Shown here: positions 53,657-63,834 of the stretch, one piece after another
Position numbering within the stretch: position 1 is the first letter of the stretch
Layout: each line of letters starts with the position of its first letter
Source of the DNA: Caulobacter sp. Root343
GTDB taxonomy: Bacteria > Pseudomonadota > Alphaproteobacteria > Caulobacterales > Caulobacteraceae
Direction of reading: 5' to 3'
NCBI RefSeq assembly: GCF_001425745.1
Contig: NZ_LMDF01000006.1
Coordinates: 834,429 to 898,428 of the forward strand
Length of the DNA stretch: 64,000 bases
Program-made: the position numbers and the translations under genes
Notes under the pieces: generated by a model
What the model was told of the DNA's origin: nothing
Databases searched by the model: none
What the model saw: the letters and a program-made list of their open reading frames with translations, nothing else

Positions 53657-54753
53657 TGAAGACCCTGCGTCTGCTGCACCGCTGGACAGGCGGCCTGATC
53701 GGCCTGCTGTTGGCGATCATGGGCTTGACCGGCGCGCTGCTGGTGCACGAGGACGCCTTCCTGCGCGCCACCGTGCCCCACGCCGCCGACGTCCAGCGGC
53801 AGGACACCGCGACCCTGGCGGCGATGGCGACCAAGGTGTTCGCCGCCCACGACCGGCCGCGCTCGATCGTGCTGGCGACCCAGCGGCTGGGCCTGAACAA
53901 GCTGGCGTACAAGGGCGAGCACGCGGCCTATGCCGACCAGGACGGAACCATCGTCCAGAGCTGGGCGTCGAACTGGGCCCGGCCCGAGGTCTGGCTGTTC
54001 GACCTGCACCACCACCTGTTCAACGGCGACGCGGGCGAGATCGTCGGTGGGATCGCCGGCCTGGCGGGTCTGGGCTTCGTGATCACCGGCCTGATCCTGT
54101 GGTGGCCGACCCGGCGGATGTTCCACCTGCGCCTGTGGCCGCGGATGCTGAAGCGGGCCGCGATCGTCCACCATCACCGCGACCTGGGCGTGCTGATCGC
54201 GCCGCTGCTGATCCTGTCCTTGACCACCGGGGCGGCGATGAACCTGAAGTGGTTCTCGCAGGCTCTGCGCGCACCGTTCTCGCCGCCGGCGGCGATGGAG
54301 AAGGCCTCCGCCCCGCCCAAGATCAAGGGCGGCAAGCTGGCCAAGGATCTCGACTGGACCGAGGTGATCGGCGCGGCCCAGGCCCGCTATCCGGGCGCCG
54401 AGGTGCGGACGATCGGCCTGCCGGCCAAAGCAGGCGGCCTGATCCAGATCCGCCTGCGTCAGAGGTCCGAGTGGCTGCCCAACGGTCGAACCATGGCCTG
54501 GTTCGATCCGGCGACCGGCAAGATGGTCGCCACGCGCGACGCCCTGGCCCTGCCGCTGGGCTCGCGCATCGCCAATGCCGACTACCCGCTGCACGCGGCC
54601 AAGGTCGGCGGCCTGGCCTATCGCCTGGTGATGACGGTCTCCGGCCTGACCCTGGCTCTGCTGGGCACGCTGACGGTGGTGACCTTCTGGGGCAATCCGA
54701 CGGGCGTGAAGACGCGCAAGAGGCCGAAGGTGAAAACGGCCGCCACGACCTAG
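53656..54753 (+). CDS. PepSY-associated TM protein of iron uptake
   Basis: Inner-membrane protein of 365 residues with four helices: LLHRWTGGLIGLLLAIMGLTG (near residues 6-26), IVGGIAGLAGLGFVITGLIL, LGVLIAPLLILSLTTGAAM and a C-terminal LVMTVSGLTLALLGTLTVV. Conserved histidines (LHRW, LHHHLF, HHHRD) probably bind heme. PepSY domains lie in the periplasmic loops. Such proteins accompany TonB siderophore receptors and are thought to reduce or release iron in the periplasm. Its ATG overlaps the receptor stop (TGATG), so the pair is an operon. Confidence 0.88.
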   Translation: MKTLRLLHRWTGGLIGLLLAIMGLTGALLVHEDAFLRATVPHAADVQRQDTATLAAMATKVFAAHDRPRSIVLATQRLGLNKLAYKGEHAAYADQDGTIVQSWASNWARPEVWLFDLHHHLFNGDAGEIVGGIAGLAGLGFVITGLILWWPTRRMFHLRLWPRMLKRAAIVHHHRDLGVLIAPLLILSLTTGAAMNLKWFSQALRAPFSPPAAMEKASAPPKIKGGKLAKDLDWTEVIGAAQARYPGAEVRTIGLPAKAGGLIQIRLRQRSEWLPNGRTMAWFDPATGKMVATRDALALPLGSRIANADYPLHAAKVGGLAYRLVMTVSGLTLALLGTLTVVTFWGNPTGVKTRKRPKVKTAATT

Positions 54754-54765
54754 GCCTGCCCGTCG

Positions 54766-55296
54766 CTAGTCATGGCGCTGTTGGCGAAGGACCGCTTCGC
54801 TGCTGGCCAAGGCGTGAAGAAATCTAAAGCGCTCGTCCGACCCCTTCTTGTGTTTCGCCAGCGCGGCTGCCTGGTCAGGGGTGAGGGCGAACCTGACGTA
54901 GCCCTTCTCGGACAGGCAGGTCCTCACGTGTTCTTCGAGAAAGGCCTGCAAGGATTTCACCCTTGGCTCCGGCCGGCTTTTCGCGCCGTTCAGCGCATAG
55001 TCGCGGGCGAGTTTCTGCGACGGATCTTCCTGAGACAGGGACGGCGGCAAGGACCTGCCGATATCGATGTCGGTATCTTGACGGCTCAGCCCCAGCATCA
55101 CCGCATCGAACTCGCTCCGGCCTTTCATCGAGGTCGCGGCGCCACGCTTTCCACACGTGATCGAATCTTGCCTGTAGTCGTCGAACGAGACGCCAGGCTT
55201 GCCCCAAGACACGATCGGCGCACGTTCCGCGCCAGCGATGCCTGGAAGGCTGAAAAGGGCGATCGCGATCGCCAGGCGGATGGTTCCGTTACGCAT
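54766..55296 (-). CDS. Exported hypothetical protein
   Basis: Protein of 176 residues with a signal peptide (about 1-23, AGAE). The mature part has two cysteines (ITCGKRG, RTCLSEKGY) and a helical C-terminus with FALTPDQAAALAKHKKGSDERFRFLHALASS. The segment VRTCLSEKGYVRFALT resembles the end of short periplasmic proteins common in sphingomonads and caulobacters. Function unknown. The ATG at 55296 is preferred; a GTG two codons upstream is possible. Convergent with the PepSY gene. Confidence 0.65.
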   Translation of the reverse strand: MRNGTIRLAIAIALFSLPGIAGAERAPIVSWGKPGVSFDDYRQDSITCGKRGAATSMKGRSEFDAVMLGLSRQDTDIDIGRSLPPSLSQEDPSQKLARDYALNGAKSRPEPRVKSLQAFLEEHVRTCLSEKGYVRFALTPDQAAALAKHKKGSDERFRFLHALASSEAVLRQQRHD

Positions 55297-55426
55297 AGCC
55301 ACACGCTTCTGAATTGGAAGACGGCGAGCGGGAGAATACGTCGGTCCGCCGTCGCGAAGACGTTTAGCTGTAGCGCTTTAATCGTTTAGCGCGAAACCGC
55401 CGCGGCCATTCTCTGTTTCAAGGCAT

Positions 55427-55459
55427 GAAAAAAGGCCGGGAGGCTGCCCTCCCGGCCTT
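55427..55459 (-). terminator. Rho-independent terminator of the third TonB receptor
   Basis: A perfect 12-bp stem (AAGGCCGGGAGG/CCTCCCGGCCTT, 55432-55459) with loop CTGC is followed on the minus strand by a run of six T. It lies 24 bases after the receptor stop. Confidence 0.92.
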
Positions 55460-55482
55460 CGTCTTTTCGATTTCGACGGATC

Positions 55483-57804
55483 CTAGAACGTCTTCTTCAC
55501 GGACACATAGAACTGACGCGGTGGGGCGGTCAGCACCGTCTGGGCCGTGCCGGTCGGATCGCTGTTGACGAAGCCGCCCGAGCCAATGGTCGAGATGTAG
55601 TCCTTGTCCGTCAGGTTGGTGACGTTGGCCTGGATCTGCAGGCCCTTGCCCCAGCCCTCGTCGCCGAAGCGATAGCCCAGGGTCAGGTCGGCGATCGTGG
55701 TCGAGGGGGCCTGGCCGCCGACGTTCTCGTAGGTGTAGTAGCGCTTGTCGGTATAGGCCACGCCCAGCTTGCCGAAGAAGCCGGCCTGCTCGAACGACAG
55801 CTCGCCCTTGAAGATGTTCTTGGGCGTGTTGACGACGGTCTTGCCCTTGGTGCGGACCGTGACCTTGCCCGCGCCGTCGACCACGTCGTCCTCGTACTTG
55901 GAGTCGTTGTAGGTGTAGGCGCCGTACAGGCTCCAGGCGTCGGTCAGGCGGTAGGTCCCGGCCAGCTCCACGCCCTTGGTCTCGACCGAGCCGACGTTCG
56001 ACAGCACGGCGGGCAGGCCAAGGATCGGGGCGGCGGTGTTGGCGGCCAGCAGGCGGTTGTCGAAGGCCACGTGATAGACCGCGGCCACGCCCTGGAAGCG
56101 CTCGTTGCGATAGCGCGCGCCCAGTTCGAAGGTCTTCGAGCTCTCCGGCTTCAGGGTCTTGGCGACATAGTCGACGACGGCTTGGCTCTGCGAGCCGAAC
56201 GGACCGGCGGTGGCGGCCGAGACGAAGGCGCCGAGGTTCTCGGTATAACCGCCGAACGCCTCGATGTCGGGGCTGAGCTTCCAGACGAAGCCGGCCTGCG
56301 GCAGGAAGTTATCCTTGCTCTCGATCTGGCCGGCCAGTGGGTTGCCGACCACGGTCTTGACGCTGTTGGTCACCTTGATGGCCTTGAAGCCGAAATTGAC
56401 CTTGAAGGCGTCGCTGATCGTCCACTCGTCTTCCAGGTGGCCGGTCGTGGTCTTGGTCTCGAACGCGTACTGCCACTGGGTGAAGAACGGGTTCTCCTGG
56501 AAGTCCAGCGGATCGCGCGACGGGGCCGCGGCGGTCTCGGCGTAGAAGCGGCGGGCCTGGTTGAAGTGATTGATCTCGTGCCAGAAGCCGCCGCTGAAGC
56601 GGTGCGAGCCCAGCTCGACGGCCAGGTCGGCGATTAGGCCGCCGCGGTCGATGTCGTATTCGGTGGTGCGGATCGACAGCGGGGCGGCGGCCGAGCCGGC
56701 CGTGCCGAAGCCGGGGCTAGCCAAGTACGGCGTGTACCACAGGCCCTGGCCCTTGTTCTTGTGCTCGTAGGCGGTGGCGTTGAACGTCACGTGCTCGGTG
56801 ACGTCCAGCTTCAGCGCCGCGCCGTAAAGGTCGTCGTCCCGCACGCCGGCCCCGGCGTAGTAGGCGTCGTCCACCGTGGCGAACGGGGCGGGCAGGGCGG
56901 TCCCGGTCTGGTAGGCGCGGGCGGCGGCCACGGCCAGGCCCCAGTTCGGCTGGGTGTTGTCCCAGTCGCGGCCCAGGCGCTTGATCATCTCGAACGACAG
57001 GTCCTGGTAGTCCTGCTCGCGGCGTTCCGAGCGGTGGTAGAAGCCGGTCAGGTCGCCGCGCTCGCCTAGCGGCATCACGACCTTGGCGTCGTACTGGCGC
57101 TGCTTCTGGTCGCCGCCGCCCTTCCACTTGTCGGTCTTCTGGTCGGCGATCGAGATGTAGCCGCGCAGGCCGCCCAGTTGCTCGATGGCGCCGGTTTCGA
57201 AGCGGCCGAACACGCGGTGCATGTTGTCCGAGCCGCCGGTGACGTCGATCTCGCCGCCCATCGTCTGCTGCGGATCGCGCGAGAAGAACTGCAGCGTGCC
57301 GCCCAGGTTCGAGGTCGAGGCGGTGCCGAGGGCGCCCGCGCCCTGGGCCAGCTCGACGCGGCCGATGTTCTCGCTGGCGACGGCGCGGCTGATGTGCAGG
57401 CCGTTGTGGTTGCCGTAGCTCATGTCGCCCAACGGCACGCCGTCCAGGGTGAAGCCCAGCTGGTTCTGGTTGAAGCCCCGGATCGAGATGCGGGTCGACC
57501 ACTCGTAGGCGCCGAACGCGTCGGCCGACTGGAAGGTGACGCCCGGCAGCTTGTCGATTGCCTTCAGGGCGCTGGTCCCGGCCGCTTCCAGGCCGATGGC
57601 GTCGTCCTTGACCGTCTGGACCTGGCGGCTCTGGCCCTGGCCGATGATGACGACGGCGTCGACTTCAGAGCCGACTTCGGGGGCGTTGTCGGCGGGCGCG
57701 GCGGCCGGAGCCGGAGCGGGCGCGGCGTCGGCGGCCAAGGCGTGGCCGGCGGTCATGATCAGGAGCGCGCCGGCGGCGGCGCCCAGCATCAGGTGGTTCT
57801 TCAT
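55483..57804 (-). CDS. TonB-dependent receptor, FecA-like
   Basis: Outer-membrane receptor of 773 residues. The signal peptide (about 1-25) is followed by an Ala/Pro linker, the TonB-box-like VDAVVIIGQG, and a plug with LKAIDKLPGVTFQSADAFGAY, TRISIRGFNQNQLGFTLDGVPLG and GRVELAQGAGALGTASTSNLGG. The barrel ends in Phe (FYVSVKKTF). The MSYGNHNGLHISRAV segment of the plug is a family marker. Substrate unknown; no Fur-like box was seen upstream. The ATG at 57804 has GGGGAA upstream; the open frame beyond it is not conserved in style. A hairpin in the leader is listed separately. Confidence 0.9.
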   Translation of the reverse strand: MKNHLMLGAAAGALLIMTAGHALAADAAPAPAPAAAPADNAPEVGSEVDAVVIIGQGQSRQVQTVKDDAIGLEAAGTSALKAIDKLPGVTFQSADAFGAYEWSTRISIRGFNQNQLGFTLDGVPLGDMSYGNHNGLHISRAVASENIGRVELAQGAGALGTASTSNLGGTLQFFSRDPQQTMGGEIDVTGGSDNMHRVFGRFETGAIEQLGGLRGYISIADQKTDKWKGGGDQKQRQYDAKVVMPLGERGDLTGFYHRSERREQDYQDLSFEMIKRLGRDWDNTQPNWGLAVAAARAYQTGTALPAPFATVDDAYYAGAGVRDDDLYGAALKLDVTEHVTFNATAYEHKNKGQGLWYTPYLASPGFGTAGSAAAPLSIRTTEYDIDRGGLIADLAVELGSHRFSGGFWHEINHFNQARRFYAETAAAPSRDPLDFQENPFFTQWQYAFETKTTTGHLEDEWTISDAFKVNFGFKAIKVTNSVKTVVGNPLAGQIESKDNFLPQAGFVWKLSPDIEAFGGYTENLGAFVSAATAGPFGSQSQAVVDYVAKTLKPESSKTFELGARYRNERFQGVAAVYHVAFDNRLLAANTAAPILGLPAVLSNVGSVETKGVELAGTYRLTDAWSLYGAYTYNDSKYEDDVVDGAGKVTVRTKGKTVVNTPKNIFKGELSFEQAGFFGKLGVAYTDKRYYTYENVGGQAPSTTIADLTLGYRFGDEGWGKGLQIQANVTNLTDKDYISTIGSGGFVNSDPTGTAQTVLTAPPRQFYVSVKKTF

Positions 57805-57821
57805 GTTTCTTGATTCCCCAT

Positions 57822-57843
57822 GCCGACGCGGGGAGGCGTCGGC
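57822..57843 (-). promoter_or_regulatory. Leader hairpin of the third TonB receptor
   Basis: A perfect 8-bp stem GCCGACGC/GCGTCGGC with a six-base loop lies 18-39 bases before the ATG. In the mRNA the loop reads CTCCCC, complementary to the GGGG of the ribosome site a few bases downstream. Confidence 0.4.
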
Positions 57844-58033
57844 CTGGGATGCTGGGCTAACAGCGGCCGACGACGGCGCGGCGACGGTTCCGTGTCGACT
57901 GTCCGACACTCGCGCGACGACTTGATGACGGCGTCGCGCGGCGGAACTACCGGCCACGATTGCGCAAACCGCCCCCGACCGCTATTTCAGCGCCCAATCC
58001 CCGAAACTCCGTCCCAGCGAGATCGCGAGCCTC

Positions 58034-59701
<1,668 letters not shown>

Positions 59702-59736
59702 ATCGGCGACGACTTCACAGCTGAGATGTTTTCGGC

Positions 59737-59770
59737 CCGCGCACCCTCAGGTGCGCGGTCCTTTCTTTGC
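59737..59770 (+). terminator. Rho-independent terminator of ettA
   Basis: 9-bp perfect stem CCGCGCACC/GGTGCGCGG (59737-59758) with loop CTCA, followed by TCCTTTCTTTG. It lies 36 bases beyond the ettA stop. Confidence 0.85.
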
Positions 59771-59852
59771 TTGATCTAAGATTGCAAGGCCCGAGGCCCA
59801 ATGATAGCGCGGAAAGGGGGCGCTGATTGTAGGGCGTCGGGGGATCACCAAA

Positions 59853-62800
59853 GTGGCCAGCATATCGGGAACCAGCGCGAGCGAGACCCTGACCGGGACG
59901 CCGGAGAACGACACGATCTACGGTAACGGGGGCAACGACACGCTCCTGGGGAACGAGGGCAACGACACGCTCATCGGCGCCGATGGGAACGATCGGCTGG
60001 AAGGCGGCGACGGCAACGACTGGCTCTCCGGCTACGGCGGCGTCGACACGCTGATCGGCGGCGCGGGAGCCGACACCCTGTACGGTGGTTCCGGGCGCGA
60101 TACGCTGGACGGCGGCGCCGGCGCCGATACGATCTTTCTCGAGTTCGATCAGGCCGTCGACACCCTGACCGGCGGCGGCGGGGCTGACCTCTTCCAGAGC
60201 TCCATCTCTTCGTTCATCACCGGGAACACGATCGACACGCGCGACGTGATCACCGATTTCTCGGTCGCCGACGGGGACCGGATTTCTTTCGGGATGACCG
60301 ACGGACGGTTGCCGGGCTTCAACGAATATCTTCTCTGGTATGGCGCGATCACGACGCCCGGATTCAGCCTAGTCAGAGGCGCGGAACTGCCCGACCCGCC
60401 TGAGCGCGGTTTCGTCTCGGTCTCGACCTGGACTGGCGGCGGCTCAACCTATGTGATCGTTGACACCAACAGCGACGGCCGTCTCGGCGACGGCGACGCG
60501 GTGATCGAACTCCAGGGGGCGCCGGTCTTGTCGGCCAGCGCATTCGCCCCCGGGGCCTTCACCGTGCTTGGGGGGACGACCGGAGCGGACACGTGGACCG
60601 GCGGCGCGGGGGCGGAAACCTACTACGGCTTCACCGGCGACGATCTGATCAACGGCCAGGACGGGGCGGACCAACTCCATGGCGGCGACGGCGCCGATAC
60701 GATTGATGGCGGCGCTGGCGACGACGCGCTGTATGGCGGCATGGGCGCGGACACGCTCTATGGCGGCGCGGGCAACGACACGCTCTATGGCGGCCTTTCG
60801 CCCATGCAGGGCGATAGCGACACGCCCGGTGCGCTGAACAAACTCTATGGCGGTGACGGGAACGACACGCTCTATTCAAGCACCGGCAAGGACATCCTCG
60901 ACGGGGGCGCCGGGAACGATCTGCTGATGTCGGGCGTGGGGCAGGACAACCCCGGGGACATGTTCTACGGCGGCGACGGAGACGACGAACTCCGTGGCTT
61001 CAACACCATGATGGATGGCGGGACCGGGGCCGACAAGATCTGGCTGAACGCCGCAAATACGATCACGGGCGGGGCCGGGGCCGACATCTTCTATGGCGGT
61101 TTCTACGATTTCTTCCAATGGAGCAAGAGCAGCTACAGCACCGTCACCGACTTCAACACCGCCGAGGGCGATCGTATTGATCTGGGCGCTTTGCCACCCT
61201 CGGAGGGTGTCAACTACGTCTTCCGGGGCGCGGTAACCGCCTCGAATTTTTCTGTCGCGCTAGGTCAGCACTATTCGGCCACCGACTCGGGCGGCAGTTT
61301 CATGCAGGCCTGGACCTGGTTCAGCGGGGGCGCGTCCTATCTGTTCATCGACTTCGACCGTGACGGGCAGGTTTCGGCCCAGGACATGGTTGTGAAGTTC
61401 GCGAACGGCGCCAACATAACGCCCGGCAGCTTCAGACTCGACTATTTCAAAGGCGCGATGGGCGGCGACGGTGCTGACCTGTTCACGGGCGGCGTAGGGG
61501 ACGACGTCTACTACGGCGGCGGCGGCGACGACAAAATTCGCGGCGGCGACGGCGCCGACGTGCTGTCCGGCGATACAGGGGCCGACCAGATCTGGGGCGA
61601 CGCCGGAAACGACCGGCTCTATGGCGGGGACGGCGCGGACATCCTCGACGGCGGGGCCGGCGACGACCGCATCGCGGGCGGACCGGGCGGCGACATCATC
61701 CATGGCGGCGACGGAAGCGACGCGATCTTCGCGATCGATTTTCAGGCGGCCGATAGCACCGTCGATGTCGACATCCTCTATGGCGACGCAGGCAACGACT
61801 ACATCGCCGGGGGGCTGTCACCGCATGGCGAAGTCCATGGCGGCGATGGGAACGACTCGATCAGCGGCGCCGGGCAGCTGTTCGGCGATGCGGGTTCAGA
61901 CTGGATAGAGAGCCTGGGCGGCGTGGTCCACGGCGGAGACGGCGACGACACGATCCAGTGCCGTGGCTGGGAAAGCGCGTCGACGCTGTACGGTGACGCC
62001 GGATACGACAAGATCTACGGTAGCGTGCAGGCCGACCTGATCTACGTCGAACTCGGAGACGCCTCCGCCAACGGCGGTGATGGAAACGACCAAATCTTCA
62101 TCGACGGGCTGAGGCCCGGCGAGACGGCGCGCCTCGCCGACGTCGCGGGCGGCGAAGGCGACGACATCATCGTCATCCAGAGCGCCCTTGGAAACACCAC
62201 CGCAGTCTCACTCCATGGCGACCTCGGTTATGACCTGCTGGACTTGAGTCGCGTCAAGACGGGTGTGACCGTCGACCTGAGCAAGGATACCGCCCAGGAA
62301 ACAGGAGTGGGGCGCTTCGTGCTCCAGGGGTTCGAGGTCGTCCTGGGCGGCGACTACGGCGCGGTGTTGATAGGTGACGGCGCCTCCAATCGTCTGAACG
62401 GGGGCGCGGCGTTCGACCGGCTGAGCGGCGGAAAAGGCGGCGACGTCCTGACCGGCGGGGGAGGAGACGACGCTCTGGACGGCGGGGAGGGGCTCGATAC
62501 GGGCGTCTATTCAGCTTCCGCCTCGTCGTACAGCCTGATCCGATCGGCCGACGGGTCCTGGACGGTCTGGGATCTCCGCGCCGACGCTCCCGACGGACAG
62601 GACACTCTGAAAAGCGTCGAAGTCCTGCGGTTTTCGGACGACGTCATTTCTCTGACCCAGATCGTGATCAACGCGCTGCTGCGAGGCGGCCAAGCCGCGA
62701 GTGCGGCCGATCTCGACGCCAAAATTGTTTCCGGCGTGTCGACATTGGACGGGGCGATTTCCGAGATCATCAAGGCCGCCGGCGGGAGCACCTCCGTAGC

Positions 62801-63329
62801 GACCCTGGCCTACGAGTTCTTCACGGGCAAAGTTCCAGGGCAGGGCGGCATTGACTATCTGGTCTCGCCGACCGGACCGAACGCCAACAACCTCAACAGC
62901 GCCTACTACCAAAGCTTCAACTACGAGAACCGCTACATCAACTTCGCGGTCAATCTGGGCAAGGTTGGCGAGGGCAAGGAGGCGTTCGCGGCCAAGTACG
63001 GAAGCTTGAGCCTCTTCGACGCCACGCGCGAGGCCTACAAGACAATCTTCGGCGCGGCTCCGACCGACGCCAAGATCCACGCCATGATCGACAGCCGGGC
63101 GGACTATCTCGCCGCGTACGGCGGCGACGGGACAAGCGGGATCGGGACCAAGGCGGCCATGGTCGGCTGGCTTCTGGCCGAGGCGCAGAAGGCCGACCTC
63201 GGCGTCATGGCGCGAGCCAACGACGCCTGGCTGACGGACTTGGCCGACGGCTCGGCGCCGTTCGCGATCGACATCCTCGATCCGGCCAAGGGCTACTACA
63301 AGGCCGACTTCATCTTCGGCGGCGGCTGA
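59853..63329 (+). CDS. RTX-type calcium-binding surface protein with C-terminal RsaA-like anchoring domain
   Basis: Protein of 1158 residues with no signal peptide, as expected for type I secretion. GGxGxDxxx calcium-binding nonapeptides fill about 18-112, 245-410 and 538-745, with a last block at 840-885. Two internal modules (about 132-240 and 431-530) read DVITDFSVADGDRI to STYVIVDTNSDGRLGDGDAVIEL and resemble the C-terminal secretion region of RsaA. Residues about 940-1132 (YEFFTGKVPGQGGIDYLV, LNSAYYQSF, ENRYINFAVNL, EAFAAKYG, ADYLAAY, WLTDLADG) resemble the N-terminal LPS-binding domain of RsaA as I remember it. The start is a GTG with GGGGGA upstream. No secretion genes are adjacent. 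Confidence 0.88.
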   Translation: MASISGTSASETLTGTPENDTIYGNGGNDTLLGNEGNDTLIGADGNDRLEGGDGNDWLSGYGGVDTLIGGAGADTLYGGSGRDTLDGGAGADTIFLEFDQAVDTLTGGGGADLFQSSISSFITGNTIDTRDVITDFSVADGDRISFGMTDGRLPGFNEYLLWYGAITTPGFSLVRGAELPDPPERGFVSVSTWTGGGSTYVIVDTNSDGRLGDGDAVIELQGAPVLSASAFAPGAFTVLGGTTGADTWTGGAGAETYYGFTGDDLINGQDGADQLHGGDGADTIDGGAGDDALYGGMGADTLYGGAGNDTLYGGLSPMQGDSDTPGALNKLYGGDGNDTLYSSTGKDILDGGAGNDLLMSGVGQDNPGDMFYGGDGDDELRGFNTMMDGGTGADKIWLNAANTITGGAGADIFYGGFYDFFQWSKSSYSTVTDFNTAEGDRIDLGALPPSEGVNYVFRGAVTASNFSVALGQHYSATDSGGSFMQAWTWFSGGASYLFIDFDRDGQVSAQDMVVKFANGANITPGSFRLDYFKGAMGGDGADLFTGGVGDDVYYGGGGDDKIRGGDGADVLSGDTGADQIWGDAGNDRLYGGDGADILDGGAGDDRIAGGPGGDIIHGGDGSDAIFAIDFQAADSTVDVDILYGDAGNDYIAGGLSPHGEVHGGDGNDSISGAGQLFGDAGSDWIESLGGVVHGGDGDDTIQCRGWESASTLYGDAGYDKIYGSVQADLIYVELGDASANGGDGNDQIFIDGLRPGETARLADVAGGEGDDIIVIQSALGNTTAVSLHGDLGYDLLDLSRVKTGVTVDLSKDTAQETGVGRFVLQGFEVVLGGDYGAVLIGDGASNRLNGGAAFDRLSGGKGGDVLTGGGGDDALDGGEGLDTGVYSASASSYSLIRSADGSWTVWDLRADAPDGQDTLKSVEVLRFSDDVISLTQIVINALLRGGQAASAADLDAKIVSGVSTLDGAISEIIKAAGGSTSVATLAYEFFTGKVPGQGGIDYLVSPTGPNANNLNSAYYQSFNYENRYINFAVNLGKVGEGKEAFAAKYGSLSLFDATREAYKTIFGAAPTDAKIHAMIDSRADYLAAYGGDGTSGIGTKAAMVGWLLAEAQKADLGVMARANDAWLTDLADGSAPFAIDILDPAKGYYKADFIFGGG

Positions 63330-63372
63330 GCGACCGGAACGGCGGCGGCGTCGCCGTCCCGGATCGTCGGGC

Positions 63373-63834
63373 TTATTTGGGTTCCGTCGGCGGGGTCACC
63401 GGCGGCGTGGCCGGCGCGCCGGGCGTCGACTGGTTCGACAGGTTCGGCTCGCCGGGTTGCGGCGCGGCGTCCGTCGGCGGCGTCGTCGGCATGCTGGGCG
63501 GCGCGGCCGAGGGCGCGGGGTTCACCGAAGTGTCGGTCGACGTCGTCGAGCTCGACGACGTGTTCGACATGGTGTCGCCAGTGGTCGTTCCCGTGGTGGT
63601 TCCCATCGAGGTGGTCGCCGAGGTGTCGGTCGACGCGCCGGTCGAGGCCGAGCCGGACCACCAGTCCTTGCTGGCCCGCGCCTTGGGCGAGGCCTTCATA
63701 TAGGCGTTCAGCTGCGAGTAGGGGATCGGCTCCTTGGGACCGATCGCGGCGCGGCCCTTGGATTGAGCCACGGCCGAGCCGCCCGCGAGCAGCATTGAGA
63801 GCGCCGCGCCAGCGGCGAGGGTCTTCATAAGCAT
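63373..63834 (-). CDS. Exported Ser/Thr/Pro-rich protein
   Basis: Protein of 153 residues. A signal peptide (about 1-23, AVAQ) is followed by a short conserved-looking segment (KGRAAIGPKEPIPYSQLNAYMKASPKARASKDWW) and then about 90 residues of low complexity rich in Thr, Ser and later Pro. It is probably an extended periplasmic or surface linker. The ATG at 63834 follows TTGGAG; a second ATG two codons on is possible. Convergent with the RTX gene (43-base gap). Function unknown. Confidence 0.7.
   Translation of the reverse strand: MLMKTLAAGAALSMLLAGGSAVAQSKGRAAIGPKEPIPYSQLNAYMKASPKARASKDWWSGSASTGASTDTSATTSMGTTTGTTTGDTMSNTSSSSTTSTDTSVNPAPSAAPPSMPTTPPTDAAPQPGEPNLSNQSTPGAPATPPVTPPTEPK

Noticed and set aside
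59853..63329. CRISPR-like or tandem DNA repeat
   Set aside because: The DNA periodicity comes from codons of GGxGxDxxx protein repeats; units vary and lack constant spacers.
59853..63329. The S-layer protein RsaA itself
   Set aside because: Domain order, RTX density and length differ; RsaA begins with the anchoring domain and has few nonapeptide repeats near its C-terminus.
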